A stretch of DNA of 64,000 nucleotides from NCBI GenBank assembly GCA_037442505.1, contig JBBIPZ010000007.1, positions 2,984 to 66,983 on the forward strand, written 5' to 3'. This document shows, in pieces, positions 26,805-35,260 of the stretch (within the stretch, counting starts at the first letter, position 1; the number at the start of each line of letters is the position of its first letter). A program made the position numbers and the translations under genes. The notes beneath the pieces were generated by a model. The model ran no database searches. It saw only the letters and a list, made by a program, of their open reading frames with translations, and was not told the origin of the DNA. This DNA is from JBBIPZ01 sp037442505 [NCBI: Deltaproteobacteria bacterium]. GTDB taxonomy: Bacteria; CALINM01.

Positions 26805-27448
26805 GATACTTCGTTACTGGAACTGATACTGGTGTCGGCAAAACGTATGTTTTATCGTTAATTCTCAAATTTTTTATTGCAAACGGTTATTATCCATCTG
26901 TGATGAAACCTATAGAGACAGGATGTAGTACATATAAAGGCGAACTTATTCCAGAAGATGGTTTGCAGCTTTCTGATATTGTTAAAATGAGCAACCAGTT
27001 AGATAAGGTTGTGCCTTATAGATTTGAGACACCAGTAGCACCTTATGTTGCATCACTTTTAGAAAATAAAGAGATAGATTTAAATAACATAAAACAGCTT
27101 TCTGATAATCTCAAAGAGCCTTTATTTGTAGAAGGAGCTGGTGGACTAATGGTACCTATCAAGAGAAATTTTTTTATGATAGACCTTGTAAACTATTTAA
27201 ATCTTGAAGTGATATTTATTTCTCCACTTCGCTTAGGAACAATAAATCAGACGCTGCTGAATATAGAAGCAATGGAAAGGCGTAACCTTAAGATAAAAGG
27301 CATAATTCTAAACGATACAGACGGTATAGTAACACCAGCAACAAGAACAAACCCTGAGGTATTAAAAGAGCTTCAACCTTATCCTGTAATTGCGGTTGTG
27401 CCTTACAAATGTTTAGCTTTACCTGATTTTTCTGCATTGTTGCGGTAA
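26801..27448 (+). CDS. bioD: Dethiobiotin synthetase BioD
   Basis: BioD carboxylates DAPA and closes the ureido ring using ATP. The 215 residues open with the P-loop GTDTGVGKT, followed by KPIETGC, VEGAGGLMVP and a C-terminal region fitting the family. It is the last gene of the biotin operon, overlapping bioA by 4 nt. With bioB, bioF and bioA the late pathway is complete; the pimeloyl-forming step (BioC/BioH or BioW) is not in the window. No terminator was recognised after it. Confidence 0.95.
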   Translation: MRYFVTGTDTGVGKTYVLSLILKFFIANGYYPSVMKPIETGCSTYKGELIPEDGLQLSDIVKMSNQLDKVVPYRFETPVAPYVASLLENKEIDLNNIKQLSDNLKEPLFVEGAGGLMVPIKRNFFMIDLVNYLNLEVIFISPLRLGTINQTLLNIEAMERRNLKIKGIILNDTDGIVTPATRTNPEVLKELQPYPVIAVVPYKCLALPDFSALLR

Positions 27449-27501
27449 TAAAAATAATTTCCTTTAAAAAAATATAATTTTCTTGTTGTGAAAATGGCTT
27501 C

Positions 27502-27529
27502 TTGACAATTCATCTTTTTTTGCTATTAA
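27502..27529 (+). promoter_or_regulatory. Promoter of the CO dehydrogenase operon
   Basis: TTGACA (27502-27507), a 16-nt spacer and TATTAA (27524-27529) stand 7 nt before the ATG at 27537, with no Shine-Dalgarno. The operon mRNA is expected to be leaderless. Confidence 0.68.
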
Positions 27530-27536
27530 TAACATT

Positions 27537-28745
27537 ATGCATCTGGTAATAATTGGTTTAAGTGCCGCAGGTCTTACTGCTTTGGATACACTTGTAAAAC
27601 ATGCTAAGGACTGTAAAATAACAGTAGTTACAGAAGAACGATATGAACCATATTCACGCTGTCTTCTAACTAACTATCTTGGCACAGAAATTGGACTTGG
27701 TAACCTTTTTATTTCTAACTCATCATTGTATCCTGCTAATGTAAAATGTATTTTTGGTAAAAAAGTAGTTAGTATTGATAAAGATTCTAAAAAGCTGATA
27801 CTGGGCGATGGTAGTTTTATTTTTTACGATAAGTTATTACTTGCTACTGGTGCTGAACCCATTAAACCAGCTTATGCACTTAAAGCTAAAAGAGTGTTTA
27901 CGTTAAGACGCATTCAGGATGTTAGCAAAATTTGCGAAAAACTCAACGATAAGGCGATAGTATTGGGTGGTGGATTTGTAGGGATAAAAACCGCTTATGG
28001 GTTGCTTGAAAGGGATGTTAGGGTAAATCTTGTTATTTCATCTGCATATCCGTTATCAATGATACTTGATGAAGAATTGGGAAAGATTGTCGAAAGAGAG
28101 TTAAAGGATCTTGGAATATCGGTGTTTACAAATAGCGATGTTGTTGAAATTGCAAAAAAGCCCAATGGCATTTATGCTGTTTTATCGTCAAACAAAACAT
28201 TAGAGAGCGATGTGGTCATTGTGGGAAAAGGCGTCACGCCAAGAATAGAACTTGCAGAATCTGCTGGTGTTGCGATTAATAAAGGAATCCTTGTAAACAG
28301 CTTTTTAGAGACATCAGTAAAAGATATCTTTGCTGCAGGGGATTGTGTTGAGGCATATGATATCACAAGGAAAGATAATTTTATTAACGCAATCTGGCCA
28401 AATGCTGTAGAACAGGGCTATTATGCCGCAATGAATATGTTAGGTAACTGCTTGAGTTATTCAGGCAGCATAGGTTGTAACAGTTTAAAGACTAAAACGT
28501 TTCATTTAATTACTGCAGGGATTCTAAAAGGTAAGGATGTAAAGACATATAGACATTATGTGGCATCAAAAAAACAGCTTCGTGAAGTTGCTTTTATTGA
28601 TGACATACCAGTAGGAATGGCATTTTTAAATTCATTTGAAGACGCAGGTGTGCTAGTTAATTTGATTAAAAGGGGAGAGCCTATCAATTGTTTTCCCGAA
28701 CAGTTAGTTAACGGAGAATATAATTTACTGCAAAACTTATTTTAG
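27537..28745 (+). CDS. CODH-associated FAD/NAD(P) oxidoreductase
   Basis: This 402-residue pyridine-nucleotide-disulfide-family flavoprotein has an N-terminal FAD-binding motif GLSAAG (a GxSxxG variant), YEPYSRCLL near a putative CxxC-like position, a second Rossmann motif VLGGGFVGIK for NAD(P)H, and IFAAGDCVE near the C-terminus. Flavoproteins of this type are encoded with cooF and cooS in many monofunctional CODH clusters and probably move electrons from CO-reduced CooF to NAD(P)+. It is the first gene of the operon; cooF starts 11 nt later. Confidence 0.88.
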   Translation: MHLVIIGLSAAGLTALDTLVKHAKDCKITVVTEERYEPYSRCLLTNYLGTEIGLGNLFISNSSLYPANVKCIFGKKVVSIDKDSKKLILGDGSFIFYDKLLLATGAEPIKPAYALKAKRVFTLRRIQDVSKICEKLNDKAIVLGGGFVGIKTAYGLLERDVRVNLVISSAYPLSMILDEELGKIVERELKDLGISVFTNSDVVEIAKKPNGIYAVLSSNKTLESDVVIVGKGVTPRIELAESAGVAINKGILVNSFLETSVKDIFAAGDCVEAYDITRKDNFINAIWPNAVEQGYYAAMNMLGNCLSYSGSIGCNSLKTKTFHLITAGILKGKDVKTYRHYVASKKQLREVAFIDDIPVGMAFLNSFEDAGVLVNLIKRGEPINCFPEQLVNGEYNLLQNLF

Positions 28746-28756
28746 AGGTGATTTTT

Positions 28757-29356
28757 ATGAAAACAGTTATAGTTAAACCCGAACGTTGTTTAGGTTGTTT
28801 GCAGTGCAGATTTGCATGTGCAGTGGCACATTCAAGGTCGAAGGATAGCTACACAGCTATCCGAGAAACACCTTTATCAAAACCAAGAATTCATATCGGA
28901 CTTTTTAAAAACGCATCTCCCTTCCCAAACAAGTGTCGTCATTGTGATCCGGCACCATGTGAGAGGGCTTGTATAACAAGGGCAATTTATCGTAACGAAG
29001 AGAAAAATATTGTCCTTATAGATCCTACACGCTGTATCAATTGTGGTATGTGTGCAATGGCATGCCCATTTGGTGTTGTGAGGTATCATGTCCAATTTAA
29101 CAACAAGCTTGCTGCGCATAAGTGTGATCAATGTATTTTGAGACAAAGCGAAGGAAATGTGCCAGCTTGTGTAGAATCCTGCAAGGTAGGAGCGCTCGTA
29201 TTTGGTGAAATTAATCATGAAATGGATAAAGAAACTGCTAAAGTTGCAGAACTTGTATGGTTAGGCATCCGTGATAAAACTGAAAAAAGTGATGATGGCT
29301 TTAACACTTTAAAAGATTATAAAGCAAAATTAATTGAGATTGCCAGAAGGAGGTAG
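28757..29356 (+). CDS. cooF: CODH-associated ferredoxin-like protein CooF
   Basis: CooF accepts electrons from CooS. The 199 residues contain four Cys clusters typical of polyferredoxins of the CooF/HycB type: CLGCLQCRFAC, CRHCDPAPCERAC, CINCGMCAMACP and CDQC...CVESC, consistent with four [4Fe-4S] centres. The ATG at 28757 is chosen because AGAGGTG stands upstream; an in-frame GTG three codons earlier lies inside that site. It lies between the flavoprotein and cooS (6-nt gap). Confidence 0.93.
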   Translation: MKTVIVKPERCLGCLQCRFACAVAHSRSKDSYTAIRETPLSKPRIHIGLFKNASPFPNKCRHCDPAPCERACITRAIYRNEEKNIVLIDPTRCINCGMCAMACPFGVVRYHVQFNNKLAAHKCDQCILRQSEGNVPACVESCKVGALVFGEINHEMDKETAKVAELVWLGIRDKTEKSDDGFNTLKDYKAKLIEIARRR

Positions 29357-29361
29357 AGCAC

Positions 29362-31230
29362 ATGAAAGACTATAAAGATTACAGTATATGTAGTGATGCT
29401 CAACTGATGCTTAAAAAGGCAGAAACGGATAATGTAGAAACAGTCTGGGACAGACACAAAAAACAACAACCTCATTGTGGATATTGTGAATTGGGGCTTT
29501 CTTGTAGAATATGTGCTATGGGACCGTGTAGAATTGACCCTTTTGGCGAAGGTCCACAAAAAGGTGTCTGTGGTGCAGATGCTGATATAATGGTTTCAAG
29601 AAACCTTGCGAGGATGATAGCTGCGGGTTCGGCATCTCATTCTGACCATGGAAGAGATCTTGTAGAAGTGTTATATAAAATTGGTGAAGGTAAGACTTCA
29701 GGTTATACAATTAAAGACGCCCAAAAGTTGAAAACGGTAGCTAAAGAGTATGGCATTGACGTGTCTGGTAAAGATGAAAAAAGTATTGCAAAAGAATTGG
29801 CGTTAGCAATGATGGAAGATTATGGGATGAAGAAAGAAGCGATTACTTTTATTTCGAGAGCTCCTGCGAAGAGGGTAGAACTCTGGAGAAAATTACGCGT
29901 TCTTCCGAGGGGAATAGATAGGGAAACATCTGAAATGATGCATCGAACACATATGGGGGTGGATAATGATTATGTGTCTATCCTTTTACAGGCAGTGAGA
30001 AATAGTCTTTCTGATGGATATGGCGGTTCAATGATAGGAACAGAAGTTTCTGATATCATTTTTGGTACTCCCAGACCCGCTTTTTCTTCTGTAAATTTGG
30101 GCGTGCTAAAAGAAGATATGGTTAATATACTTGTCCATGGACATAATCCCGTTGTTTCAGAGATGGTTTTTCTTGCTGTTAACGACCCTGCTATGATTGA
30201 TGAAGCAAAGAAGGTAGGTGCAAATGGTATTAATCTTGCTGGACTTTGTTGTACAGGCAACGAATTAATGATGAGAAAGCAGGTGCCGATGGCTGGTAAT
30301 CATTTGATGACGGAGCTAACAATGGTTACAGGTGTTGTTGAGGCAATAATTGTTGACTATCAATGTATAATGCCAGCACTTGGAGATGTTGCAAAGTGTT
30401 ATCACACAAAGCTCTTTTCTACATCTGATAAAGCTAAATTTCCTTTTATGGAACATATTGAGTTTAATCCTGAAAATGCAAAAGAACAGGCTTATAAAAT
30501 TGTTAGCATTGCTATACAAAACTTTAAAAATAGACGAAAAGATCGCATTAACATACCTGTTAGTCCTGTAAAATCAATGACTGGTTTTTCAGTAGAGTCT
30601 ATCGTAGAGGCTTTGGGTGGTTCTTTAACACCGTTGATAGAAGCAATCAAAGCAGGCAAGATTAAAGGGGCAGTTGGTGTAGTTGGTTGTAACAATCCAA
30701 AAGTGAAACAGGACTATGGGCATGTTGAGCTTATTAAGAAACTGATTGCAAATGATATTCTTGTTTTGACAACTGGTTGTGCAAATGTCGCAGCAGGCAA
30801 GGCAGGATTACAGTTGCCAGAGGCTAAAGAAATAGCTGGATCAGGTTTAAAAGAAATATGTGGTGCACTGGGAATCCCCCCTTCTTTACACGTTGGTTCT
30901 TGTGTAGATAATTCTCGTATTCTTGTTATAGCATGTGCATTGGCAAATGCCTTAGGTGTTGATGTCTCTGATCTGCCGCTTGCTGGTGCTGCTCCAGAGT
31001 GGTATTCAGAGAAGGCTGTGGCGATAGGTTTTTATGTGATGGCTACTGGAATATTTACAGTTTTAGGAGTAATGCCGCCAATACTTGGCAGTAAAAATAT
31101 TACTAATCTTGCTATCAATGGACTAAAGGATGTTTTTGGAGCAGCATTTGCTGTTGAGCCAGACCCATTGAAAGCTGCGGATTTAATTATTGAACATATA
31201 AACCAGAAAAGGAAAAAGTTAGGAATCTAA
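29362..31230 (+). CDS. cooS: Ni-Fe carbon monoxide dehydrogenase catalytic subunit CooS
   Basis: CooS oxidises CO to CO2 at the [NiFe4S4] C-cluster. The 622 residues retain all C-cluster ligands by motif: His261 (VHGHNP), Cys296/297 (AGLCCTG), Cys335 (DYQCIMP), Cys443 (GVVGCNNP), Cys473 (TTGCANVA) and Cys514 (VGSCVDNS). The B-cluster is C48-RI-C51-AMGP-C56...C70. The D-cluster motif is C39-GY-C42 (CX2C) with Ser47, unlike the CX7C form; CX2C CODHs such as the Desulfovibrio vulgaris enzyme hold a [2Fe-2S] D-cluster. GAAGGAGG precedes the ATG. No acsB is near, so the enzyme is monofunctional; cooC (nickel insertion) and cooA (CO sensor) are not in the window. Confidence 0.96.
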   Translation: MKDYKDYSICSDAQLMLKKAETDNVETVWDRHKKQQPHCGYCELGLSCRICAMGPCRIDPFGEGPQKGVCGADADIMVSRNLARMIAAGSASHSDHGRDLVEVLYKIGEGKTSGYTIKDAQKLKTVAKEYGIDVSGKDEKSIAKELALAMMEDYGMKKEAITFISRAPAKRVELWRKLRVLPRGIDRETSEMMHRTHMGVDNDYVSILLQAVRNSLSDGYGGSMIGTEVSDIIFGTPRPAFSSVNLGVLKEDMVNILVHGHNPVVSEMVFLAVNDPAMIDEAKKVGANGINLAGLCCTGNELMMRKQVPMAGNHLMTELTMVTGVVEAIIVDYQCIMPALGDVAKCYHTKLFSTSDKAKFPFMEHIEFNPENAKEQAYKIVSIAIQNFKNRRKDRINIPVSPVKSMTGFSVESIVEALGGSLTPLIEAIKAGKIKGAVGVVGCNNPKVKQDYGHVELIKKLIANDILVLTTGCANVAAGKAGLQLPEAKEIAGSGLKEICGALGIPPSLHVGSCVDNSRILVIACALANALGVDVSDLPLAGAAPEWYSEKAVAIGFYVMATGIFTVLGVMPPILGSKNITNLAINGLKDVFGAAFAVEPDPLKAADLIIEHINQKRKKLGI

Positions 31231-31252
31231 AGATATAAATTGGAGGTTATTT

Positions 31253-31864
31253 ATGAAGGTTTTGATACCGTTTTATTCTATGTATGGACATGTGTACAGA
31301 TTGGCAGAAGCAGTGGCAGAAGGTGTTAGAGATGTTGAGGGAGCAGAAGCTATTTTACGACAGGTGCCTGAAACACTTCCTTTTGAAGTGCTTCAAAAAA
31401 TGAACGCAGTCGAAGCAAAAAAGAGATTTGAACATATTCCTGTTTGTACTGTTGAAGAGTTAGCAGAAGCAGACGCAATAATTTTTGGAACTCCTACAAG
31501 ATTTGGGAATATGTGTGGGCAGATGAGACAGTTTTTAGATGCTACAGGACAGTTATGGCAGAAAGGTGCATTGGTTGGAAAAGTAGGAAGCGTTTTTGTC
31601 TCCACTGCGACACAGCATGGTGGACAGGAATCAACCATATTAAGTTTTCACATAACCTTGTTGCATCATGGAATGGTGATTGTTGGTTTGCCGTATGCTT
31701 TTCAAGCACAGATGCGAATAGATGAAGTGATTGGTTGTTCACCTTATGGTGCATCTACAATTGCTGGTGGGATGGGAGAACGTTTGCCAGGTGAAACAGA
31801 ACTTTTAGGAGCTAAGTTTCAGGGAAAACATGTTGCTACAATTGCTAAAAAACTGTTGAAGTAA
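31253..31864 (+). CDS. wrbA: NAD(P)H:quinone oxidoreductase WrbA
   Basis: WrbA is a tetrameric FMN protein reducing quinones by two electrons. The 203 residues show the flavodoxin-like start [38 protein letters not shown] and [12 protein letters not shown] motifs. The ATG follows TTGGAGG. It lies 22 nt after cooS on the same strand, so a CO to ferredoxin to NAD(P)H to quinone route is conceivable; the placement could also reflect oxidative-stress protection. No terminator is seen before the next gene. Confidence 0.92.
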   Translation: MKVLIPFYSMYGHVYRLAEAVAEGVRDVEGAEAILRQVPETLPFEVLQKMNAVEAKKRFEHIPVCTVEELAEADAIIFGTPTRFGNMCGQMRQFLDATGQLWQKGALVGKVGSVFVSTATQHGGQESTILSFHITLLHHGMVIVGLPYAFQAQMRIDEVIGCSPYGASTIAGGMGERLPGETELLGAKFQGKHVATIAKKLLK

Positions 31865-31933
31865 AACAAATATTACTTGAAATTATTATACATTTATTTG
31901 ACAATGGATTTATAAAAGTTAGGAGGACTTTTG

Positions 31934-33157
31934 ATGCGATATTTAAAAGTGCTAAGTATTTTCTTTTGTGCTTTTATGGTAGTTGGTTGTGTGAGTTCAG
32001 GCACATATAAGGCTTGTTTATCCGATGTTGATGCCCTAAAAGGTGACAAAGCGAAGTTAGAGGATTTACTAAAAACGAAAGACGCACAGTTGGAAGCATT
32101 GAGGGCTGAAAAGTCAAAATTAGAGGTAGATATTGCCGATAAATATAAGCAGAATAATCTACTTAAAGAAAAGATAACCAATTTAGAAAAAGATATAAAA
32201 AATAAGGAAACTGAAAAAAAGGCTCTCGAAGAAAAAAATGCTAAACTTGAAAAAGATTACAATGAGTTGGTTACAGAAAACTCTGACTTAAGAAAAACGT
32301 TATCTTCAAGCAAAGATGAGCTTACAAAAAATGTGTCGGAGCTTCAAACTAAGCTAAAAGAGAGAGAATCAAGAGTTTCTTTGTTAGAAGAGGATGTGCT
32401 CACTAAGAGCGGACAGATCGCAACGTTAAAGGATGAAATCAGAAAGAATAAAGAACAGATAACCGCATTGGTAGCAAGTATTAAGGAAAAAGAGGAACAA
32501 AAATCTTCTTTAGAAAAACAACTTCTTGAAAAAGACGAGCAGATAAAAAAAATGGAAAAAGATCTGGCTTCAAAAGATATTATGATAAATGACCTAAAAA
32601 ATGAGATAAAAGCCCTTTCAACAGATAGAGCTAAAGTATTGGAGGAAAAAGAAAGGGCAATAGCTGAGCTTAAAAAGACTCACGACAAATTAATTGTAGA
32701 ACTAAGCGAAGAGATTAAAAAAGGTGAAATAGAGGTTACTCAGTTGCGAGACAAACTCACTTTACAGATGGTTGAAAAAATTCTTTTTGATTCTGGCAGC
32801 GCAGAAATAAAAGGTAGTGGCAAAAAGGTGCTTGACCGTGTTGCAGAAATTTTGAAAAAGGTTAACGATAGACAGATCAGGATAGAAGGACACACAGACA
32901 ACAAACCCATTGGCGCTAAGATTGCAAAGAAGTTTCCAACAAACTGGGAGCTTTCTACCGCAAGGGCCACAAATGTGGTGAGATATCTTAAAGAAAAAGG
33001 TGGTATTGATCCCAGATACTTGAGTGCAGCTGGGTATGCGGAGTATAAACCAGTTGATACTAATGATACTGAAGAAGGTAGGGCTAAAAATAGAAGAATA
33101 GAAATCGTTCTGATACCCATTGAGTTAGAGACAACCAAGGTAATGACGACAAAATAG
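31934..33157 (+). CDS. Coiled-coil OmpA-family lipoprotein
   Basis: This protein of about 407 residues has a lipoprotein signal (lipobox MVVG-Cys19), a long charged coiled coil (about 30-275) and a C-terminal OmpA-type peptidoglycan-binding domain (about 285-400; FDSGSAEIKGSGKKVL, EGHTDNKPI, LSTARATNVV, RAKNRRIEI). It probably tethers the outer membrane to peptidoglycan across a long helical spacer. The first in-frame codon is a TTG, but the adjacent ATG at 31934 sits 7 nt after AGGAGG. A terminator follows 10 nt after its stop. Confidence 0.9.
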   Translation: MRYLKVLSIFFCAFMVVGCVSSGTYKACLSDVDALKGDKAKLEDLLKTKDAQLEALRAEKSKLEVDIADKYKQNNLLKEKITNLEKDIKNKETEKKALEEKNAKLEKDYNELVTENSDLRKTLSSSKDELTKNVSELQTKLKERESRVSLLEEDVLTKSGQIATLKDEIRKNKEQITALVASIKEKEEQKSSLEKQLLEKDEQIKKMEKDLASKDIMINDLKNEIKALSTDRAKVLEEKERAIAELKKTHDKLIVELSEEIKKGEIEVTQLRDKLTLQMVEKILFDSGSAEIKGSGKKVLDRVAEILKKVNDRQIRIEGHTDNKPIGAKIAKKFPTNWELSTARATNVVRYLKEKGGIDPRYLSAAGYAEYKPVDTNDTEEGRAKNRRIEIVLIPIELETTKVMTTK

Positions 33158-33167
33158 CTTTTCTTAA

Positions 33168-33197
33168 AGAGGACGTGAAATATCGTCCTCTCTTTTA
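33168..33197 (+). terminator. Terminator after the OmpA-family lipoprotein gene
   Basis: AGAGGACG / CGTCCTCT (33168-33175 with 33184-33191), an 8-bp stem with an 8-nt loop, followed by CTTTTAC. Confidence 0.82.
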
Positions 33198-33212
33198 CTC
33201 ATTAACTTAAAA

Positions 33213-34088
33213 ATGTCAGAAAAATTATCAAATTTTTTTATTGCAATTATCGTTATAGCGATGGTGATATGGGGAGGCAGTTGGGTTTCTGCAAAGGCTA
33301 TCGCCGGTAGTTATGACGCCAATATATTAACCTTCTTGAGGTTTTTCGTCAGTGCAATTTCGTTTATACCAATCATCGTCTCAATGAGGCTAAATATTTT
33401 GTTAGATAAACACAGTTTAAAGTATGTTGTCATTGGTTCAGTTTCTATGGGGCTTTATTTCTATGTTTTTTTTAAAGGGCTCGAAACTGGGTATGCCAGT
33501 GTAGCAGGTGTTTTTGTAACATCATTAATTCCTATATTTACATTGTTGCTATCAAAAATTTTTTTTAAAAGCAAATTTAGAACAATTGATTATATCGGCA
33601 TTTCATTAGGGTTTATAGGTGGCGCTGTTATTATGAAGTTCTGGCAGTTAAATTTTGTTAATATTGTTAAATCTGGAAACATTTATTTTCTTTTTTGTCC
33701 CGTTTTATGGGCTATAGTTACAATATGTAGCGAAAAGTCTGCTGAAAAAATATCTCCGATAATCTTTAGTTTCTACTGTTATTTAACTTCATCTTTGATA
33801 TTTTTCATTTTATCAATTGATAAGCAGATGATATCCGTTTGTAATGGTGGTTTAAAATTATGGTTAAATATAATCTATCTTTCTATAATATCGAGCACTT
33901 TAGCAACCACTGCATATTTTTATGCTACAAAGAAAATATCTTCTTATCGTGCAAGTTCTTTTGCTTTTATTGTTCCTGTTAGTAGCCTGATACTCAGTAT
34001 ATTGTTTCTTGGAGAAAAGCCTGGTGCAACAACCATATCTGGTGGCTTAATTTCGATTCTGGCAACCTATATTATAAACTCAAAATAA
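33213..34088 (+). CDS. DMT-superfamily (EamA) transporter
   Basis: This 291-residue protein has ten predicted membrane helices in two EamA repeats (about 10-140 and 150-288). It begins with the signature IWGGSWVSAKAIAG and has SVAGVFVTSLIPIFTLLL and SFAFIVPVSSLILSILFLGEKP as the repeat-end motifs. EamA exporters carry amino acids or metabolites; the substrate cannot be inferred. No Shine-Dalgarno precedes the ATG and the gene starts 16 nt after a terminator, with no clear promoter, so its expression is not explained. Confidence 0.88.
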   Translation: MSEKLSNFFIAIIVIAMVIWGGSWVSAKAIAGSYDANILTFLRFFVSAISFIPIIVSMRLNILLDKHSLKYVVIGSVSMGLYFYVFFKGLETGYASVAGVFVTSLIPIFTLLLSKIFFKSKFRTIDYIGISLGFIGGAVIMKFWQLNFVNIVKSGNIYFLFCPVLWAIVTICSEKSAEKISPIIFSFYCYLTSSLIFFILSIDKQMISVCNGGLKLWLNIIYLSIISSTLATTAYFYATKKISSYRASSFAFIVPVSSLILSILFLGEKPGATTISGGLISILATYIINSK

Positions 34089-34196
34089 AAAATAGTTTAG
34101 GGTTGTCTTTATTCTCAACATAGAGAGCTTTTAAAAAGTTCTCTTAATCTTAAGTTTCTCCACTGGTTACAAAAAAAACAAAACATCATTTTATTG

Positions 34197-34225
34197 TTGA
34201 CAAGATATTTTTTATTATGTATTAT
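34197..34225 (+). promoter_or_regulatory. Consensus sigma70 promoter with a terminator 28 nt downstream
   Basis: TTGACA (34197-34202), a 17-nt spacer and TATTAT (34220-34225). It is one of the best promoters in the window, yet transcription would meet a strong terminator within 50 nt. See the candidate sRNA at 34232. Confidence 0.75.
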
Positions 34226-34231
34226 TTAACC

Positions 34232-34280
34232 ATACAATATTTCCCCCCCCAAAGGAAGGCATAGCCTTCCTATTTTTTTT
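34232..34280 (+). ncRNA. Candidate sRNA of about 49 nt with C8 tract
   Basis: From the predicted start near 34232 the RNA would read through a C8 run (34243-34250) and then form the hairpin AGGAAGGC-ATA-GCCTTCCT (34253-34271), followed by A and eight U's. Only a short 5' single-stranded stretch carries information: U3C8A3. C8 could pair with G-rich ribosome binding sites such as G7 upstream of the gcvH-like gene (63713-63722 region) and the GGGGGGAGGAA site before 10586. It could instead be a constitutive attenuator for the next gene, although that gene has its own promoter. No ORF fits in it. Confidence 0.5.
34253..34280 (+). terminator. Strong rho-independent terminator of the candidate sRNA
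   Basis: An 8-bp perfect stem AGGAAGGC/GCCTTCCT with a 3-nt loop is followed by ATTTTTTTT. It may also stop read-through from the DMT transporter gene. Confidence 0.92.
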
Positions 34281-34305
34281 CAAACATTTTTATAAAATCA
34301 TCAGG

Positions 34306-34334
34306 TTGACAATTTTGCAAAAATGTTGTTTATT
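34306..34334 (+). promoter_or_regulatory. Promoter of the YjbQ-like gene
   Basis: TTGACA (34306-34311), a 17-nt spacer and TTTATT (34329-34334) give a leader of about 34 nt containing GTGAGG before the ATG at 34375. Confidence 0.6.
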
Positions 34335-34374
34335 TATCATAAAGTAGAAGTAATATATAACAGTGAGGTAAAGT

Positions 34375-34770
34375 ATGGAAAAGATACTTGTAAGAACCAC
34401 CAGAAGATTTGAGATTGTTGATTTAACAAGTCATGTTATGTCTATTGTATCAAAAAGTAGCATAGCTGACGGATTATGTGTTGTGTTTTGTCCGCATACA
34501 ACAGCTGCAGTTGCCGTAAACGAAAATGCAGATCCTACTGTAAAGCAAGATATCATATCAAAATTGGCTGAGTTGGTTCCGCAAAATGGAAACTATAGAC
34601 ATTTAGAAAAAAACTCTGATGCACATATCAAAAACGTTCTTGTTGGTCCTTCTTTAACTTTTATAGTAGAAAACGGTAAGATCGAGTTAGGAACCTGGCA
34701 GGGTATATTTTTTATAGAAAGTGATGGACCAAGAAATCGAGAAGTGTGGGTAAAGGTTGTAGGAAAGTAG
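34375..34770 (+). CDS. YjbQ-family (UPF0047) protein
   Basis: This 131-residue protein fits the YjbQ/UPF0047 family: FCPHTTAAVAVNENADP, HLEKNSDAHIKN, LELGTWQGIFF and DGPRNREVW are its conserved blocks, with His and Glu residues that bind metal. Family members form a trimer and some complement thiamine-phosphate synthase mutants, but the real activity is unsettled. It is the first gene of a run through yqeY-like, dnaG, rpoD and hpf; the gap to the next gene is 25 nt. Confidence 0.9.
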   Translation: MEKILVRTTRRFEIVDLTSHVMSIVSKSSIADGLCVVFCPHTTAAVAVNENADPTVKQDIISKLAELVPQNGNYRHLEKNSDAHIKNVLVGPSLTFIVENGKIELGTWQGIFFIESDGPRNREVWVKVVGK

Positions 34771-34795
34771 CCAACATCTAAGAAAGGAGAAATTG

Positions 34796-35236
34796 ATGGA
34801 TCTAAAACAACAGCTTGAGCAAGAAATGAAAGAGGCTTTAAAGGCGAGAGATACTTTTAAGCTTAACGTTATACGCTTTCTTTTAGCCCAGATAAAAAAT
34901 AAAGAAATTGATTTGAGAAAACCTCTTAGCAATGAAGATATTTATAAAATAATACAGACACTTGTTAAACAGCGAAAAGAAAGTATCTCATTCTCTGAAA
35001 AGGCTGGCAGGACCGACCTTGTTGAAAAGGAGAAGGCAGAATTGAGTTTATTAGAAGCTTATCTTCCTAAGTCTTTGACAGAAGAAGAGATTAAAACAAT
35101 CATAACAGATGTTATAAAAGAACTAAACGCTACTCAAAAAGATTTTGGTAAAGTGATGAAGGCACTAATGCCTAAAATTGCTGGTAGGGCAGATGGTGCA
35201 AAAGTAAATGAGCTTGTAAAAAAGCTTCTTGCTTAA
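34796..35236 (+). CDS. GatB/YqeY-domain protein
   Basis: This 146-residue all-helical YqeY protein has LKQQLEQEMKEALKARD at the start and then KNKEIDLRKPLSNEDI, ISFSEKAGRTDLVEKEKAEL and AYLPKSLTEEEI. It resembles the tail domain of the amidotransferase subunit GatB, which binds tRNA. YqeY often sits upstream of dnaG-rpoD in place of the tRNA-binding S21 region in other phyla. ATG at 34796 follows AAAGGAG; the TTG one codon earlier is too close to it. Confidence 0.9.
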   Translation: MDLKQQLEQEMKEALKARDTFKLNVIRFLLAQIKNKEIDLRKPLSNEDIYKIIQTLVKQRKESISFSEKAGRTDLVEKEKAELSLLEAYLPKSLTEEEIKTIITDVIKELNATQKDFGKVMKALMPKIAGRADGAKVNELVKKLLA

Positions 35237-35260
35237 TTATTGTTTTTAAAAACTTCTTAA

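Noticed and set aside
27486-27508. Imperfect inverted repeat TTGTGAA-N9-TTGACAA upstream of the CODH operon, resembling a CRP/CooA site.
   Set aside because: Spacing between half sites is far from the 6-nt of CRP-family boxes, and the right arm is simply the -35 region of the promoter.
34243-34250. C8 homopolymer as a phase-variation tract.
   Set aside because: It lies outside any reading frame and downstream of the -10, so slippage would not switch a gene on or off directly.
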